Shown here: positions 43,009 to 51,080 of the stretch, piece by piece | Layout of the letters: every line of letters starts with the position of its first letter | How positions within the stretch are numbered: the stretch's first letter is position 1 | Assembly: GCF_002736145.1 (NCBI RefSeq) | Contig: NZ_CP024160.1 | Location: forward strand, 2,046,001 to 2,110,000 | Direction of reading: 5' to 3' | From: Collinsella aerofaciens | Lineage (GTDB): Bacteria > Actinomycetota > Coriobacteriia > Coriobacteriales > Coriobacteriaceae | DNA: 64,000 nt | Made by a program: the position numbers and the translations under genes | The notes under the pieces: model-generated | Told to the model about the DNA's origin: nothing | The model's database searches: none | The model's input: only the letters and a program-made list of their open reading frames with translations

Positions 43009-44193
43009 GTGGCTAAGGCTAAGGCTAAAGCGAAGAAAAAGACGACGGGGGCGCGGGCTAAGCGTGACCGTCGTCGGAAACTCGCGACCGAAGCGCCCGC
43101 GTCTGCCGAGGAGTTGTTGGCGAGCGTACCGGGGCTCGATGCGCTGCAGGATGTTCCGGCGTTTGATGACCTGCCGGTCGATGAGGCCCAGCAGACTGCC
43201 TTTGATGATTTCTGCGCACATGCCGAGGAGCCCGAGCAGATGCAGCTGGGTGCCGTTATTCGCCTGGATCGCGGGTTTCCGCTGGTGGCCACTGCCGACG
43301 ACACCTTTCGCGCCGAGCATGCCGTGGGGTTTGCCAAGTCGCGCGGCGAGGACGAGGTCCTGCTGCCTGCCGTGGGCGACCGTGTGGCGGTGCGCCGCGC
43401 TCCCGGGCACGATATGGGCGTGATTGAGTGCGTGCTGCCGCGCCGTACGAGCTTTGAGCGTTGGCGCGGCCGTGCCCGTGGAGAGCGCCAGGTGCTCTGC
43501 TCCAACGTGGATAGCGTGCTAATCGTGCAGGCGCTCGGTGCCGGTGAGGTGCTGCTCGACCGCGTGGCGCGCTCGCTGGTGTTGGCGCTCGACTGCGATG
43601 CCGAGCCGGTGGTGGTGCTTACCAAAGCTGACCGCTGCGATGCCGAGGAGCTCGAGCGCGATCTGGACCGCGTGCGCCGCCTGGTGGGTCCGGACGTGCG
43701 CGTGATCGTGACGTCCTCTGCCGAGGGCCGCGGCCTGGACGAGGTCCGTGCCTGCGTGCCCGCCGGGAGCTGTGCCATGATTCTGGGCGAGTCGGGTGCC
43801 GGTAAGTCGACGCTGCTCAATGCACTGCTGGGCCACGATACGTTGGCGACCGGCGGTGTGCGCGAACGCGACGACCAGGGCCGTCACACTACCGTTGCGC
43901 GCGTGATGGTGGCGCTGCCGGGCGACGCCGGCGTGATCGCCGATGCCCCGGGCCTGCGCAGCCTACCGCTCGTGGGTCACGAGCGGGGTCTGGCGCGCGC
44001 CTTCCCCGAGATTGTCGAGACATCGCGCGCGTGCCGGTTTGGCGATTGCACACATACCCATGAGCCGGGTTGCGCCGTTCGCGAGGCCGAGGACGCCGGG
44101 CAGATTGACAGCCTGCGTCTGGAAACGTTCCAAAACCTGGCGTCATCCATGCGCGTGAGCGCTCAAATGCTCGATCCCGATGTCCATCTGTAA
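43009..44193 (+). CDS. rsgA: Ribosome small-subunit GTPase RsgA
   Basis: 394 residues. GTPase that checks 30S maturation. A GTG start at 43009 (AKAKAKAKKKTTGARAKRDRRR) is preceded by GGGAGG. It has an N-terminal OB-fold, then a circularly permuted GTPase domain: G4 LTKADRC, G5-like TSSAEGRG, G1 GESGAGKSTLLNALLG, G2 with DDQGRHTT and G3 DAPGLRSL, followed by the zinc motif CRFGDCTHTHEPGCAV. The Lys-rich N-terminus is longer than in E. coli. Confidence 0.95.
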   Translation: MAKAKAKAKKKTTGARAKRDRRRKLATEAPASAEELLASVPGLDALQDVPAFDDLPVDEAQQTAFDDFCAHAEEPEQMQLGAVIRLDRGFPLVATADDTFRAEHAVGFAKSRGEDEVLLPAVGDRVAVRRAPGHDMGVIECVLPRRTSFERWRGRARGERQVLCSNVDSVLIVQALGAGEVLLDRVARSLVLALDCDAEPVVVLTKADRCDAEELERDLDRVRRLVGPDVRVIVTSSAEGRGLDEVRACVPAGSCAMILGESGAGKSTLLNALLGHDTLATGGVRERDDQGRHTTVARVMVALPGDAGVIADAPGLRSLPLVGHERGLARAFPEIVETSRACRFGDCTHTHEPGCAVREAEDAGQIDSLRLETFQNLASSMRVSAQMLDPDVHL

Positions 44194-44210
44194 TTGATTT
44201 TTCCTATGAC

Positions 44211-44247
44211 AGCCGTCTCCCAACTGTTCGGGAGACGGCTTTTTTTG
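44211..44247 (+). terminator. Terminator of rsgA
   Basis: AGCCGTCTCCC (44211-44221) pairs with GGGAGACGGCT (44230-44240), followed by T residues. Confidence 0.93.
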
Positions 44248-44284
44248 CTGCGGAAAAGCCTCGAAACATGCAGCTTGCTGACGT

Positions 44285-44336
44285 GCTGACCAAAACCTTG
44301 CCATGAGCTTGACGGGCTGGTCAGCTTTTGGTCAGC
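44285..44336. promoter_or_regulatory. Inverted repeat upstream of the tad operon
   Basis: GCTGACCAAAA (44285-44295) and TTTTGGTCAGC (44326-44336) are perfect 11-nt arms 30 nt apart, with a further GGTCAGC half-copy at 44319-44325. TTGACA follows at 44344-44349. Candidate operator or looping site for pilus regulation (inference). Confidence 0.5.
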
Positions 44337-44446
44337 GATTGGTTTGACATCGAAAACCAAGATCGCGATTGCGCCGCTTTGCACTCTGACCGCCCAGACA
44401 ATGGTGGTACGGGCATTCGCCCGGCACTGCCATGAGAGGAGCGGCC

Positions 44447-45106
44447 GTGAACAAGAGCAAGCGCATCGCCATCAGTCTGGTCGCGGGCGTGCTCGCTGCT
44501 CTGCTCTGCATGGTTTACGGCTCGTCGATCCGCTCGCAAGCCGAACGGGTCCAGGCTGAGACCTTGGCCAAGTACGGTGGCGATCGCGTCGAGGTATGCG
44601 TCGCGGCGCGCGATATCGATGTGGGCGAGACCCTCGATGAGACCAATGTCATAACCCAGGAATGGCTGACGAGCCTGTTGCCGCGTGACGCGGCGACCGA
44701 GCTGCGCCAGGTGCGCGGCGACGTGACGACTTCGCGTATTCCCAAAAACGCCGTGATCTGCAATGTCTACACCAAGGCCGAGAGCCACAAGCTCGAGGTG
44801 CCTAAGGGCAAGGTTGCCGTTTCGGTGGCGGTCGATGCCGAGCACTCGGTCGGCGGTGCTACAGGCGTGGGCAGCTACGTGGATGTGTATGTGCAAAAAG
44901 ACGGCGTAACCGATCGACTGTGCGGCGCGCACGTGATCGATACCAGTGAGGATTCCGGTGCCACGCGCGAGGGCAAGATCGAATGGGTGACGCTGGCGGC
45001 TGACCCCGAAGACGTCAAGGAACTGCTGGGAGCCTCGGGCAAGGGAACGGTCAGCTTGACGATTCCCGCCACGGCGCGCGGCAAAAAGAGCGGAGGCGAC
45101 GAGTGA
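44447..45106 (+). CDS. cpaB: Flp pilus assembly protein CpaB/RcpC-like (SAF domain)
   Basis: 219 residues. One N-terminal membrane segment (IAISLVAGVLAALLCMVYGSSI), then a SAF-like domain (VEVCVAARDIDVGETLDETNVITQEWLTSLLP) and a RcpC domain (VAVSVAVDAEHSVGGATGVGSYVDVYV). A GTG start at 44447 follows GAGGAG. First gene of the tad operon. In a Gram-positive cell it has no outer-membrane secretin to stabilise. Confidence 0.88.
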   Translation: MNKSKRIAISLVAGVLAALLCMVYGSSIRSQAERVQAETLAKYGGDRVEVCVAARDIDVGETLDETNVITQEWLTSLLPRDAATELRQVRGDVTTSRIPKNAVICNVYTKAESHKLEVPKGKVAVSVAVDAEHSVGGATGVGSYVDVYVQKDGVTDRLCGAHVIDTSEDSGATREGKIEWVTLAADPEDVKELLGASGKGTVSLTIPATARGKKSGGDE

Positions 45107-46755
45107 TGAAGGCGATCTGGCTTGCGTGCTGCGCGTGCGGCGATTACGGGCTGTTGCAGCGGGAAGTCGAGGGCCGTGATGCGGGTGCACAGGTGCTTCG
45201 CGTGGGTGACCTGGACGGGCTGATTTCCATGGCGCGGGCGTTTCCGTCGCGCCGCGGGGCTGCCATCATCGCGGCGTCTCTGTTTGATACCGAAGATGTG
45301 CGCAAGACTGTTGCGCGCCTGACGGCCGAAGGCCGCGTGAGTCGCGTGGTCGTGTTGATAGAAGCGCTCGATCCGTCGGATATCGAGGGACTGTTTCGCG
45401 CGGGGGCGACCGAGGTCATCGCTGCGCACAGCATATGCGGCAACGGGCGCGCGGGCGAGGGAGCGGTTGATTCCGATCGGCGCATGACGATTGAGCCCGA
45501 TGCTTTTGTTGATAGGGAACCCGGGGCGCCTCGCGCTACAAGAGGCCCGCGTGTTGATGATTATGGAAAAGCGGAAGCCGAGCATGGTCGGCGCCCCCGG
45601 AACCCCCTTGTATACGATGACGCTGGAGGGCCGGCACAGCATGCTGGCGACTCCCCGGCTGTAGATATGGGATACGTGCACGGCGTGAATCTGGCGGATG
45701 AACTCGACGAAGTTGAGGGCTTTGCCGGGTGCGGCGAGTTGTCGCTGATGCAGCATGAGCAGATTGCACAGAACGAGCCTGCCTTGCAGACCGAACAAGC
45801 TGCCATGCCGGCTTGGACGCAGCGTGTGGTTGCGGCGGGGGAGACGGGGACGCTGTCGCCGACGCCCGCCCCGCCGCCTCCGATGCCGCCGGCAGACGCT
45901 GCCGCTCCGCAGCATCGAGCTCCGGTCATCTGCGCCATTTCGGGTTCGGGCGGTTGCGGCAAGTCGACGATCGTTGCCACCATGGCACACATATCGTCGC
46001 TGTTGGGCTTGCGTGCCGCCGTGCTCGACCTGGACCTGATGTTTGGAAACCTTTACGACTTGTTAGGCGTCGATGCTCCGCGCGATATGGCGGCACTTAT
46101 CGAGCCGTCGGCGGCGGGCGCGCTCACCGAGCCGGATATCGTAGCCACATCGATGCGCGTGGCGCCGGGCGTTACGCTCTGGGGTCCCGTCGCGGCGCCC
46201 GAGCAAGCCGAGCTCATGGCACGTCCGGTGGAGCTATTGCTTGATGTCCTGCGTCGCGAATCCGACGTGGTCTTTATCGATACCTCGGTCTTTTGGGGCG
46301 ACGCCGTGGCGGCTGCGGTGGCGGCGAGCGACCGTTGCCTGGTCGTTGGCGATGCGGCGGTGTCGTCCGCGACATCGGCATCGCGCGTCATTGAACTGGC
46401 AAGTCGAGTAGGTGTGCCGCGCACGCGCATGAGCGCCGTGTTCAACCGGTTCGGTGCGCGCGGGGCAGACGAGGACGTCGCCATGCGCTTTGAGATTGCC
46501 TGTGCGTTGAGCTCCAAGATTCGTATCGCCGATGGCGGGCAGGATCTCGCCGCGCTCATGGCGTTTGGGCGCGCTGACGAGGCAGTGGGTCAGACGAGCG
46601 CTTTCGCGACCAGCGTGCGCGAGGCCACGCGCGAGATGCTCGTGGAACTGGGGTGCGCCGTCGGCCCTTGGAGCGATATGGTCGCCGACCGTGCAACGCG
46701 CACCGAACGCCCGCGTATCCGCCTTCCCTGGTCGCGCGAGGGTGATCAGCGATGA
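45106..46755 (+). CDS. cpaE: Tad pilus MinD/CpaE-like ATPase
   Basis: 549 residues. The N-terminal part is receiver-like (about 1-120: AAIIAASLFDTEDVRKTVARL...). A low-complexity linker of about 150 residues (45460-45900) is followed by a MinD-type P-loop domain (AISGSGGCGKSTIVATMAHISSLLGLRAAVLDLDLMFGNLYDLLGV, residues about 278-325). The usual Lys of the deviant Walker A (KGG) is Ser here. CpaE positions pilus machinery at the membrane. The ATG at 45106 overlaps the cpaB stop by one base. Confidence 0.9.
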   Translation: MKAIWLACCACGDYGLLQREVEGRDAGAQVLRVGDLDGLISMARAFPSRRGAAIIAASLFDTEDVRKTVARLTAEGRVSRVVVLIEALDPSDIEGLFRAGATEVIAAHSICGNGRAGEGAVDSDRRMTIEPDAFVDREPGAPRATRGPRVDDYGKAEAEHGRRPRNPLVYDDAGGPAQHAGDSPAVDMGYVHGVNLADELDEVEGFAGCGELSLMQHEQIAQNEPALQTEQAAMPAWTQRVVAAGETGTLSPTPAPPPPMPPADAAAPQHRAPVICAISGSGGCGKSTIVATMAHISSLLGLRAAVLDLDLMFGNLYDLLGVDAPRDMAALIEPSAAGALTEPDIVATSMRVAPGVTLWGPVAAPEQAELMARPVELLLDVLRRESDVVFIDTSVFWGDAVAAAVAASDRCLVVGDAAVSSATSASRVIELASRVGVPRTRMSAVFNRFGARGADEDVAMRFEIACALSSKIRIADGGQDLAALMAFGRADEAVGQTSAFATSVREATREMLVELGCAVGPWSDMVADRATRTERPRIRLPWSREGDQR

Positions 46756-48080
46756 GCCTGCAAACGAGGATTAAGGCTGCCGGCGCTGCAGCGGCTGCAG
46801 CGCCTGTAGATGCGGGGCGTCGTCGCGCGGTGAAACGACGCACCAAGCGCGCTGTGATGGACCGCATGGGTTACGACGAAGTGGCGCGTATCAGCGCCTA
46901 TATCGACCCGGCGCTTGCCCGCTCGGAATTGCGTCCCGCGGTGGAGGCGGCGCTCAATGTTGAGGAACCGACCGATCTCGCGACGTCCGAACGCGAGACC
47001 ATCATCGACGAGATTTTGGATGACGTGGTGGGCCTGGGGCCGTTGCAGCCGCTCATCGAGGACGACACCGTTACCGAGATCATGATCAACGGCTGCCGCT
47101 CGGCCTTCTTTGAACGCGGCGGCGTCTTGTACCCTATCGAGCATGCGTTTGAGGATGATGAGCAGATCCGTGTGCTTATCGACCGCATCATCTCGCCACT
47201 TGGCCGCCGTATCGACGAGCGCAGCCCCATCGTCAACGCTCGCCTTAAAACGGGCTATCGCGTCAACGCGGTGATTCCGCCTGTGGCGATTGACGGACCG
47301 ATTCTCACCATCCGAAAGTTCTCGGACCGCATCTGCTCGCTGGACGAGCTTGTGGGGCTGGGGTCACTGCCGCTTTGGTATGCGCAGCTGCTGTCGTGCG
47401 CGGTGTCGCTGCGACAGGACCTGGCGGTTGCGGGAGGCACGGGATCTGGTAAGACCACCCTGCTCAACGCGCTGTCATGCGAGATTTCCACCGGCGAGCG
47501 CATCGTGACGATCGAGGACTCTGCCGAGCTCAAGTTTGCGCATCATCCGCACGTGGTGCGCCTAGAGGCGCGCGAGGCTTCAATTGAGGGCGAGGGCGCG
47601 GTGACGATCCGCGACCTGGTGACCAATGCCCTGCGCATGCGCCCCGACCGCATCGTGGTGGGCGAGGTGCGCGGTGCCGAGTGCTGCGACATGTTGCAGG
47701 CCATGAATACGGGCCACGACGGGTCGCTCACCACACTTCATGCGGGTTCAGAACAGGAGACCGTGGTGCGTCTGACGTTGCTTGCACGTTATGGCATCGA
47801 TCTGCCGAGCGAGCTCATCGAGGAGCAGATTGCCATGGCGCTCGACGGCATCGTGATGTCCGAGCGCCACGCCGATGGCAGGCGCTTCGTCTCCTCGTAT
47901 TCGGGGGTGCGTCGCGCCGCGTCGGGCGGCGTAGAGCTCGAGCGCTATGTGACTTTCGATGCCGCCGAGCGCACCTGGGCGCTTGACCGCGAGCCGCCGT
48001 TTATCGCAGAAGGCCTGCGGTCGGGGACGCTCACACAAGAGGAGGTGGACGAATGGAGGTCGCTGTGCCCCTCGTCGTAG
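46752..48080 (+). CDS. cpaF: Tad secretion ATPase CpaF/TadA
   Basis: 442 residues. Hexameric motor for pilus assembly and perhaps retraction. It has an N-terminal helical part, then [21 protein letters not shown], Walker [10 protein letters not shown] (about residues 226-234), Asp box [10 protein letters not shown], Walker B-like [14 protein letters not shown] and His box [13 protein letters not shown]. It overlaps cpaE as ATGA. Confidence 0.96.
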   Translation: MSLQTRIKAAGAAAAAAPVDAGRRRAVKRRTKRAVMDRMGYDEVARISAYIDPALARSELRPAVEAALNVEEPTDLATSERETIIDEILDDVVGLGPLQPLIEDDTVTEIMINGCRSAFFERGGVLYPIEHAFEDDEQIRVLIDRIISPLGRRIDERSPIVNARLKTGYRVNAVIPPVAIDGPILTIRKFSDRICSLDELVGLGSLPLWYAQLLSCAVSLRQDLAVAGGTGSGKTTLLNALSCEISTGERIVTIEDSAELKFAHHPHVVRLEAREASIEGEGAVTIRDLVTNALRMRPDRIVVGEVRGAECCDMLQAMNTGHDGSLTTLHAGSEQETVVRLTLLARYGIDLPSELIEEQIAMALDGIVMSERHADGRRFVSSYSGVRRAASGGVELERYVTFDAAERTWALDREPPFIAEGLRSGTLTQEEVDEWRSLCPSS

Positions 48081-48979
48081 GGGGTTTGGCAGGGTTTTCT
48101 GTTGCGACGGCGTGCGGGGCGGAACCTCGTGTGCCGCAGGTACCGCCGGCGGAGCTGGCGCGTCAGGCGCTCGAGACGGTGGCAGAGAAGCTGCCGCGTG
48201 AGCTGGTGGAAAACGATCCGCTGAAAAAGATCGCCCGTTCGTGGGCATCGCTGGCTCCGGCGCGTCGCCTTGGCCTCGCGATCGAGGATGCTTCGGGGCG
48301 TTTGGCGTTTCTGCTGCTATCGAGCGGTGTCTGCTGCGTTTTGCTAACGATGGTGTCGTTATCGCCCCTCGGATTTGCCTTGGGACTTGTTGCTCCGTTT
48401 GCCGTTGGCGCCGCTCGGGATGGCTTTGAGAGCCGGCGCGAGCAACACGATGCAGAAGAGGCCATGCCCGAGGCGTTTACCGCACTTTCCATGTCGCTTG
48501 CCTCGGGACATTCGCTGGCCCAGGGCATGCGCTTTGTGGGCGCTCATGCGCAAGAACCGGTGCATACCGAGTTTTTGCGGGTGGCGGCGGCGATCGATTG
48601 CGGCATCTCGGCGACCGACGCGCTCGATGACTTGCTCGTGCGCATCGACGCCCCCGGTCTTTCGCTTGTGACCTTGGCGCTTAAGGTGTCACAGCGCACC
48701 GGCGCTCCGCTTGCCGACTTACTGTCCGAGGCGTCGAGCATGGTGGGGGAGCGCATTGAGCTCAAGCGCCGCCTAGATGTTAAGACGTCGCAGGCCCGCA
48801 TGTCTGCGCATATGGTCGCGGCGATGCCGACGGGCATGTGCGCGGTGTTGGCGCTGCTTTCGGCAGATTTTCGTCGCGGTCTTGCGACGCCTGCCGGCGC
48901 GGGCGCTGTGGTGCTGGGTCTTGCCCTCAACGCCGTTGCCCTGGTGGTTATCAGGCGCATTATGCGGGTGGAGCTATGA
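48053..48979 (+). CDS. tadB: Tad pilus platform protein TadB
   Basis: 308 residues with a T2SSF domain (EAMPEAFTALSMSLASGHSLAQGM ... APLADLLSEASSMVGERIELKRRLDVKTSQARMSAHMVAAMPTGM). Membrane segments lie at about residues 85-125 and at the C-terminus. It overlaps cpaF by 28 nt; GAGGAGGTGGACGA precedes the ATG. It forms the inner-membrane platform with TadC. Confidence 0.9.
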   Translation: MEVAVPLVVGGLAGFSVATACGAEPRVPQVPPAELARQALETVAEKLPRELVENDPLKKIARSWASLAPARRLGLAIEDASGRLAFLLLSSGVCCVLLTMVSLSPLGFALGLVAPFAVGAARDGFESRREQHDAEEAMPEAFTALSMSLASGHSLAQGMRFVGAHAQEPVHTEFLRVAAAIDCGISATDALDDLLVRIDAPGLSLVTLALKVSQRTGAPLADLLSEASSMVGERIELKRRLDVKTSQARMSAHMVAAMPTGMCAVLALLSADFRRGLATPAGAGAVVLGLALNAVALVVIRRIMRVEL

Positions 48980-49617
48980 GCGCCCCGGTTGCAGTTGCGG
49001 CTTGCCTGTGCGCTCTGAGTGTATTTGTCGCGACGGGTTTGGATCGGGCGGATGCACGCAAGATCGCAGAGGCCTGCAAGCGCGAGGCGGTGCTGGTCGC
49101 TGCCGCGGGTCGCTCGGTGGTCGATGCTCTGACCGCGCGAATGAAGGGCGCGGTTGGAGCGGGCGGCCCGGCGCGAGTGTCGCTCGGCGAAGTGTCCGAG
49201 ATGATCGATGTTGTGCGCTTGGGTCTTTCGGCCGGTCTTTCGTTTGATGCGGCGCTTGAGATTTTCTGCGCCAACCGCCGGTCAGTGCTGGCTCTTCGAC
49301 TTGAGCGGGCCTGCATGGCGTGGCAGGTGGGCGTGGGCACGCGTGAGGACGAGTTGTTGGCCGCCGCGCGCGACCTGGACGTGCGAGCGCTCGAGACCTT
49401 TGCCATCACGGTGGGACAGGCGCTCGCCCTGGGTGCCCCACTTGCCGAGACACTGGCCGCTCAAAGTCGCGAGATCCGTGCGGCTCATCGCGCCGCGGTC
49501 GAGCGCGAGATCGAGCGTGCGCCCATCAAGCTGCTGATTCCCACCGGCACACTCATCTTGCCGGCGTTGCTTCTGTCCATATTGGGCCCGCTGTTGGGAG
49601 CAGGCGGGATGATGTAG
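48976..49617 (+). CDS. tadC: Tad pilus platform protein TadC
   Basis: 213 residues with a T2SSF domain (SEMIDVVRLGLSAGLSFDAALEIFCAN ... AITVGQALALGAPLAETLAAQSREIRAAHRAAVEREIERAPIKLLIPTGTLILPALLLSILGPLL). It is shorter than usual TadC at the N-terminus. It overlaps tadB as ATGA. Confidence 0.88.
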   Translation: MSAPVAVAACLCALSVFVATGLDRADARKIAEACKREAVLVAAAGRSVVDALTARMKGAVGAGGPARVSLGEVSEMIDVVRLGLSAGLSFDAALEIFCANRRSVLALRLERACMAWQVGVGTREDELLAAARDLDVRALETFAITVGQALALGAPLAETLAAQSREIRAAHRAAVEREIERAPIKLLIPTGTLILPALLLSILGPLLGAGGMM

Positions 49618-49627
49618 GGAGGAATAC

Positions 49628-49861
49628 ATGAACACGATGACTGACGTTGCTGGCAAGGTCTGGAGCTGGGCTGTTTGCCAGTCAATTCGCGCTCGCCAGC
49701 ATGCCGGGGAGCTACTGCAGGAGGAGAGTGCGCAGGGCACCACCGAATACGCCATCTTGGTCGGCGTGCTCGTGGTGATCGCCATCATTGCCATTGTCGC
49801 ATTTAAGGGCAAGGTCCAAGATCTATGGAACGCTATCAGCGAGGGCATCAACAGCCTGTAG
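49628..49861 (+). CDS. flp: Flp-type major pilin
   Basis: 77 residues. The type IVb prepilin motif is ESAQGTTEYAILVGVLVVIA: cleavage is expected after the Ala before QGTTEY, giving Glu at position 5 of the mature pilin. A hydrophobic helix and a short FKGKVQDLWNAI tail follow. The leader is unusually long (about 35 residues). The prepilin peptidase TadV/CpaA is not in this window. Confidence 0.93.
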   Translation: MNTMTDVAGKVWSWAVCQSIRARQHAGELLQEESAQGTTEYAILVGVLVVIAIIAIVAFKGKVQDLWNAISEGINSL

Positions 49862-50388
49862 AGGGCGAGCGCCCCATCGGGGTGCTGCTGGTGTTTGCTT
49901 GCCTGACCGTGGCGATAGCGGCGGTGCTTTGGGGGCTTAACGCCGCGCGGCAGCAGCGTCCTGGGGCCGCCTTCGATTCGGGCTCAGATTCGGCGGTGGC
50001 GTCTCAAAAAGATGAGATGCGAGATGCGGACGATTCGGATGTCGCTGTCACGGCGCAAACCTTTCTGCGGACGCTCGACAAGCGGTCTGGCACTGCGACG
50101 GATTCACCTGAGGACAACGCGATTGCGGTCCGGCTTGCATGGTCCGAGGACCGACCGATGACCGAGGCAGCGGCGGATATGTTACGCGCCTACCGCGAGG
50201 TGCCAACGGCCCAGCTCGCCCTGAGCGGCTATCTCGATATTAAGGGCAACGTATGGGGCGCCATTGTGCGCGATGGGCGCGGCTGGGTCGATATGGTGAC
50301 GGTTGCCGCGGATGCCGGCGATGCCTCGTGCCGCCTGCGCGTGATCCGCCTGAGCCCGCAGGCATCGAACTCAAAGGAGGGGTCGTGA
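49825..50388 (+). CDS. Single-pass membrane protein of the tad operon
   Basis: 187 residues, not recognised. One membrane segment near the N-terminus (GVLLVFACLTVAIAAVLWGLNAA), then an acidic linker and a small domain (AQLALSGYLDIKGNVWGAIVRDGRGWVDMVTVAADAGDASCRLRVIRLSP). It overlaps flp by 37 nt in another frame, so the start at 49825 is likely but not certain. Operon membership suggests a pilus accessory role. Confidence 0.7.
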   Translation: MERYQRGHQQPVEGERPIGVLLVFACLTVAIAAVLWGLNAARQQRPGAAFDSGSDSAVASQKDEMRDADDSDVAVTAQTFLRTLDKRSGTATDSPEDNAIAVRLAWSEDRPMTEAAADMLRAYREVPTAQLALSGYLDIKGNVWGAIVRDGRGWVDMVTVAADAGDASCRLRVIRLSPQASNSKEGS

Positions 50389-50389
50389 A

Positions 50390-50608
50390 ATGCATGACGT
50401 CCTGCGCGAGGAATCTGCCCAGGCGACGGTCGAATACGCCATCGTCACGGTGGCGCTGCTTTCCATCGTGCTGGCGATCGCGGGGCTTTGGCGTGCCGGT
50501 GCCGACGGGCGCTTGGCGGCGCTGGTCGAGCGGGCGGCATCCCATGGCGTTGCCTCGACGTCGGTTATCGACGCCGCTGCGGGTGCTAAGGACATCGCGT
50601 TGTATTGA
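50390..50608 (+). CDS. Second Flp/TadE-like pilin-type protein
   Basis: 72 residues. REESAQATVEYAIVTVALLSIVLAIAGLW is a type IVb-like processing site (AQATVEY) plus hydrophobic helix, as in TadE/Flp minor pilins. AAAGGAGGGG precedes the ATG. Confidence 0.82.
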   Translation: MHDVLREESAQATVEYAIVTVALLSIVLAIAGLWRAGADGRLAALVERAASHGVASTSVIDAAAGAKDIALY

Positions 50609-51080
50609 TATCGCGCGCGAGGACCGGGCGCAGTCTACGGTCGAGGCCGCTTTTTTGCTGCCGACGTTTCTGATGCTCATCCTTCTCGCACTGCAACCGG
50701 TGTGCCTGCTCTATACGCGCGCGGTCATGGAGTCTGCCGCTGCCGAGACCGCGCGGCTCATGACCACGACGACGGCGGAGGACGACGATCTTAAGGAGTT
50801 CACCCGCCGCCGGCTTGCCGCAGTGCCCAACGTTTCGATCTTTCATGCCGGCGGGCCGTTGTCGTGGGATATCGAGCTTGGTCGGGCCGATGCGGGTGGC
50901 GTCTCGTCCGTGTCCGTTTCCGGCGAGGTCAAGCCGTTACCTGTGATCGGTGCGTTTGCGCAGGCTATGGGTGGTACCGCCGAGGGCGGCTACGTTGAGC
51001 TCAAGGTCGATGTCTCGTATCAATCACGTCCCGAATGGCTGGAGGGAGATTATGGTTCGTGGATTGCTGCATGGGATTAA
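50583..51080 (+). CDS. TadE-like minor pilin
   Basis: About 165 residues. EDRAQSTVEAAFLLPTFLMLILLALQPVCLLYTRAVMESAAAETARLM is the TadE motif (Glu at +5) with its membrane helix. The start is uncertain: GTG at 50583 overlaps the previous gene by 26 nt and has a poor ribosome site. The frame is open further upstream, overlapping two other genes. Confidence 0.78.
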   Translation: MLRTSRCIDIAREDRAQSTVEAAFLLPTFLMLILLALQPVCLLYTRAVMESAAAETARLMTTTTAEDDDLKEFTRRRLAAVPNVSIFHAGGPLSWDIELGRADAGGVSSVSVSGEVKPLPVIGAFAQAMGGTAEGGYVELKVDVSYQSRPEWLEGDYGSWIAAWD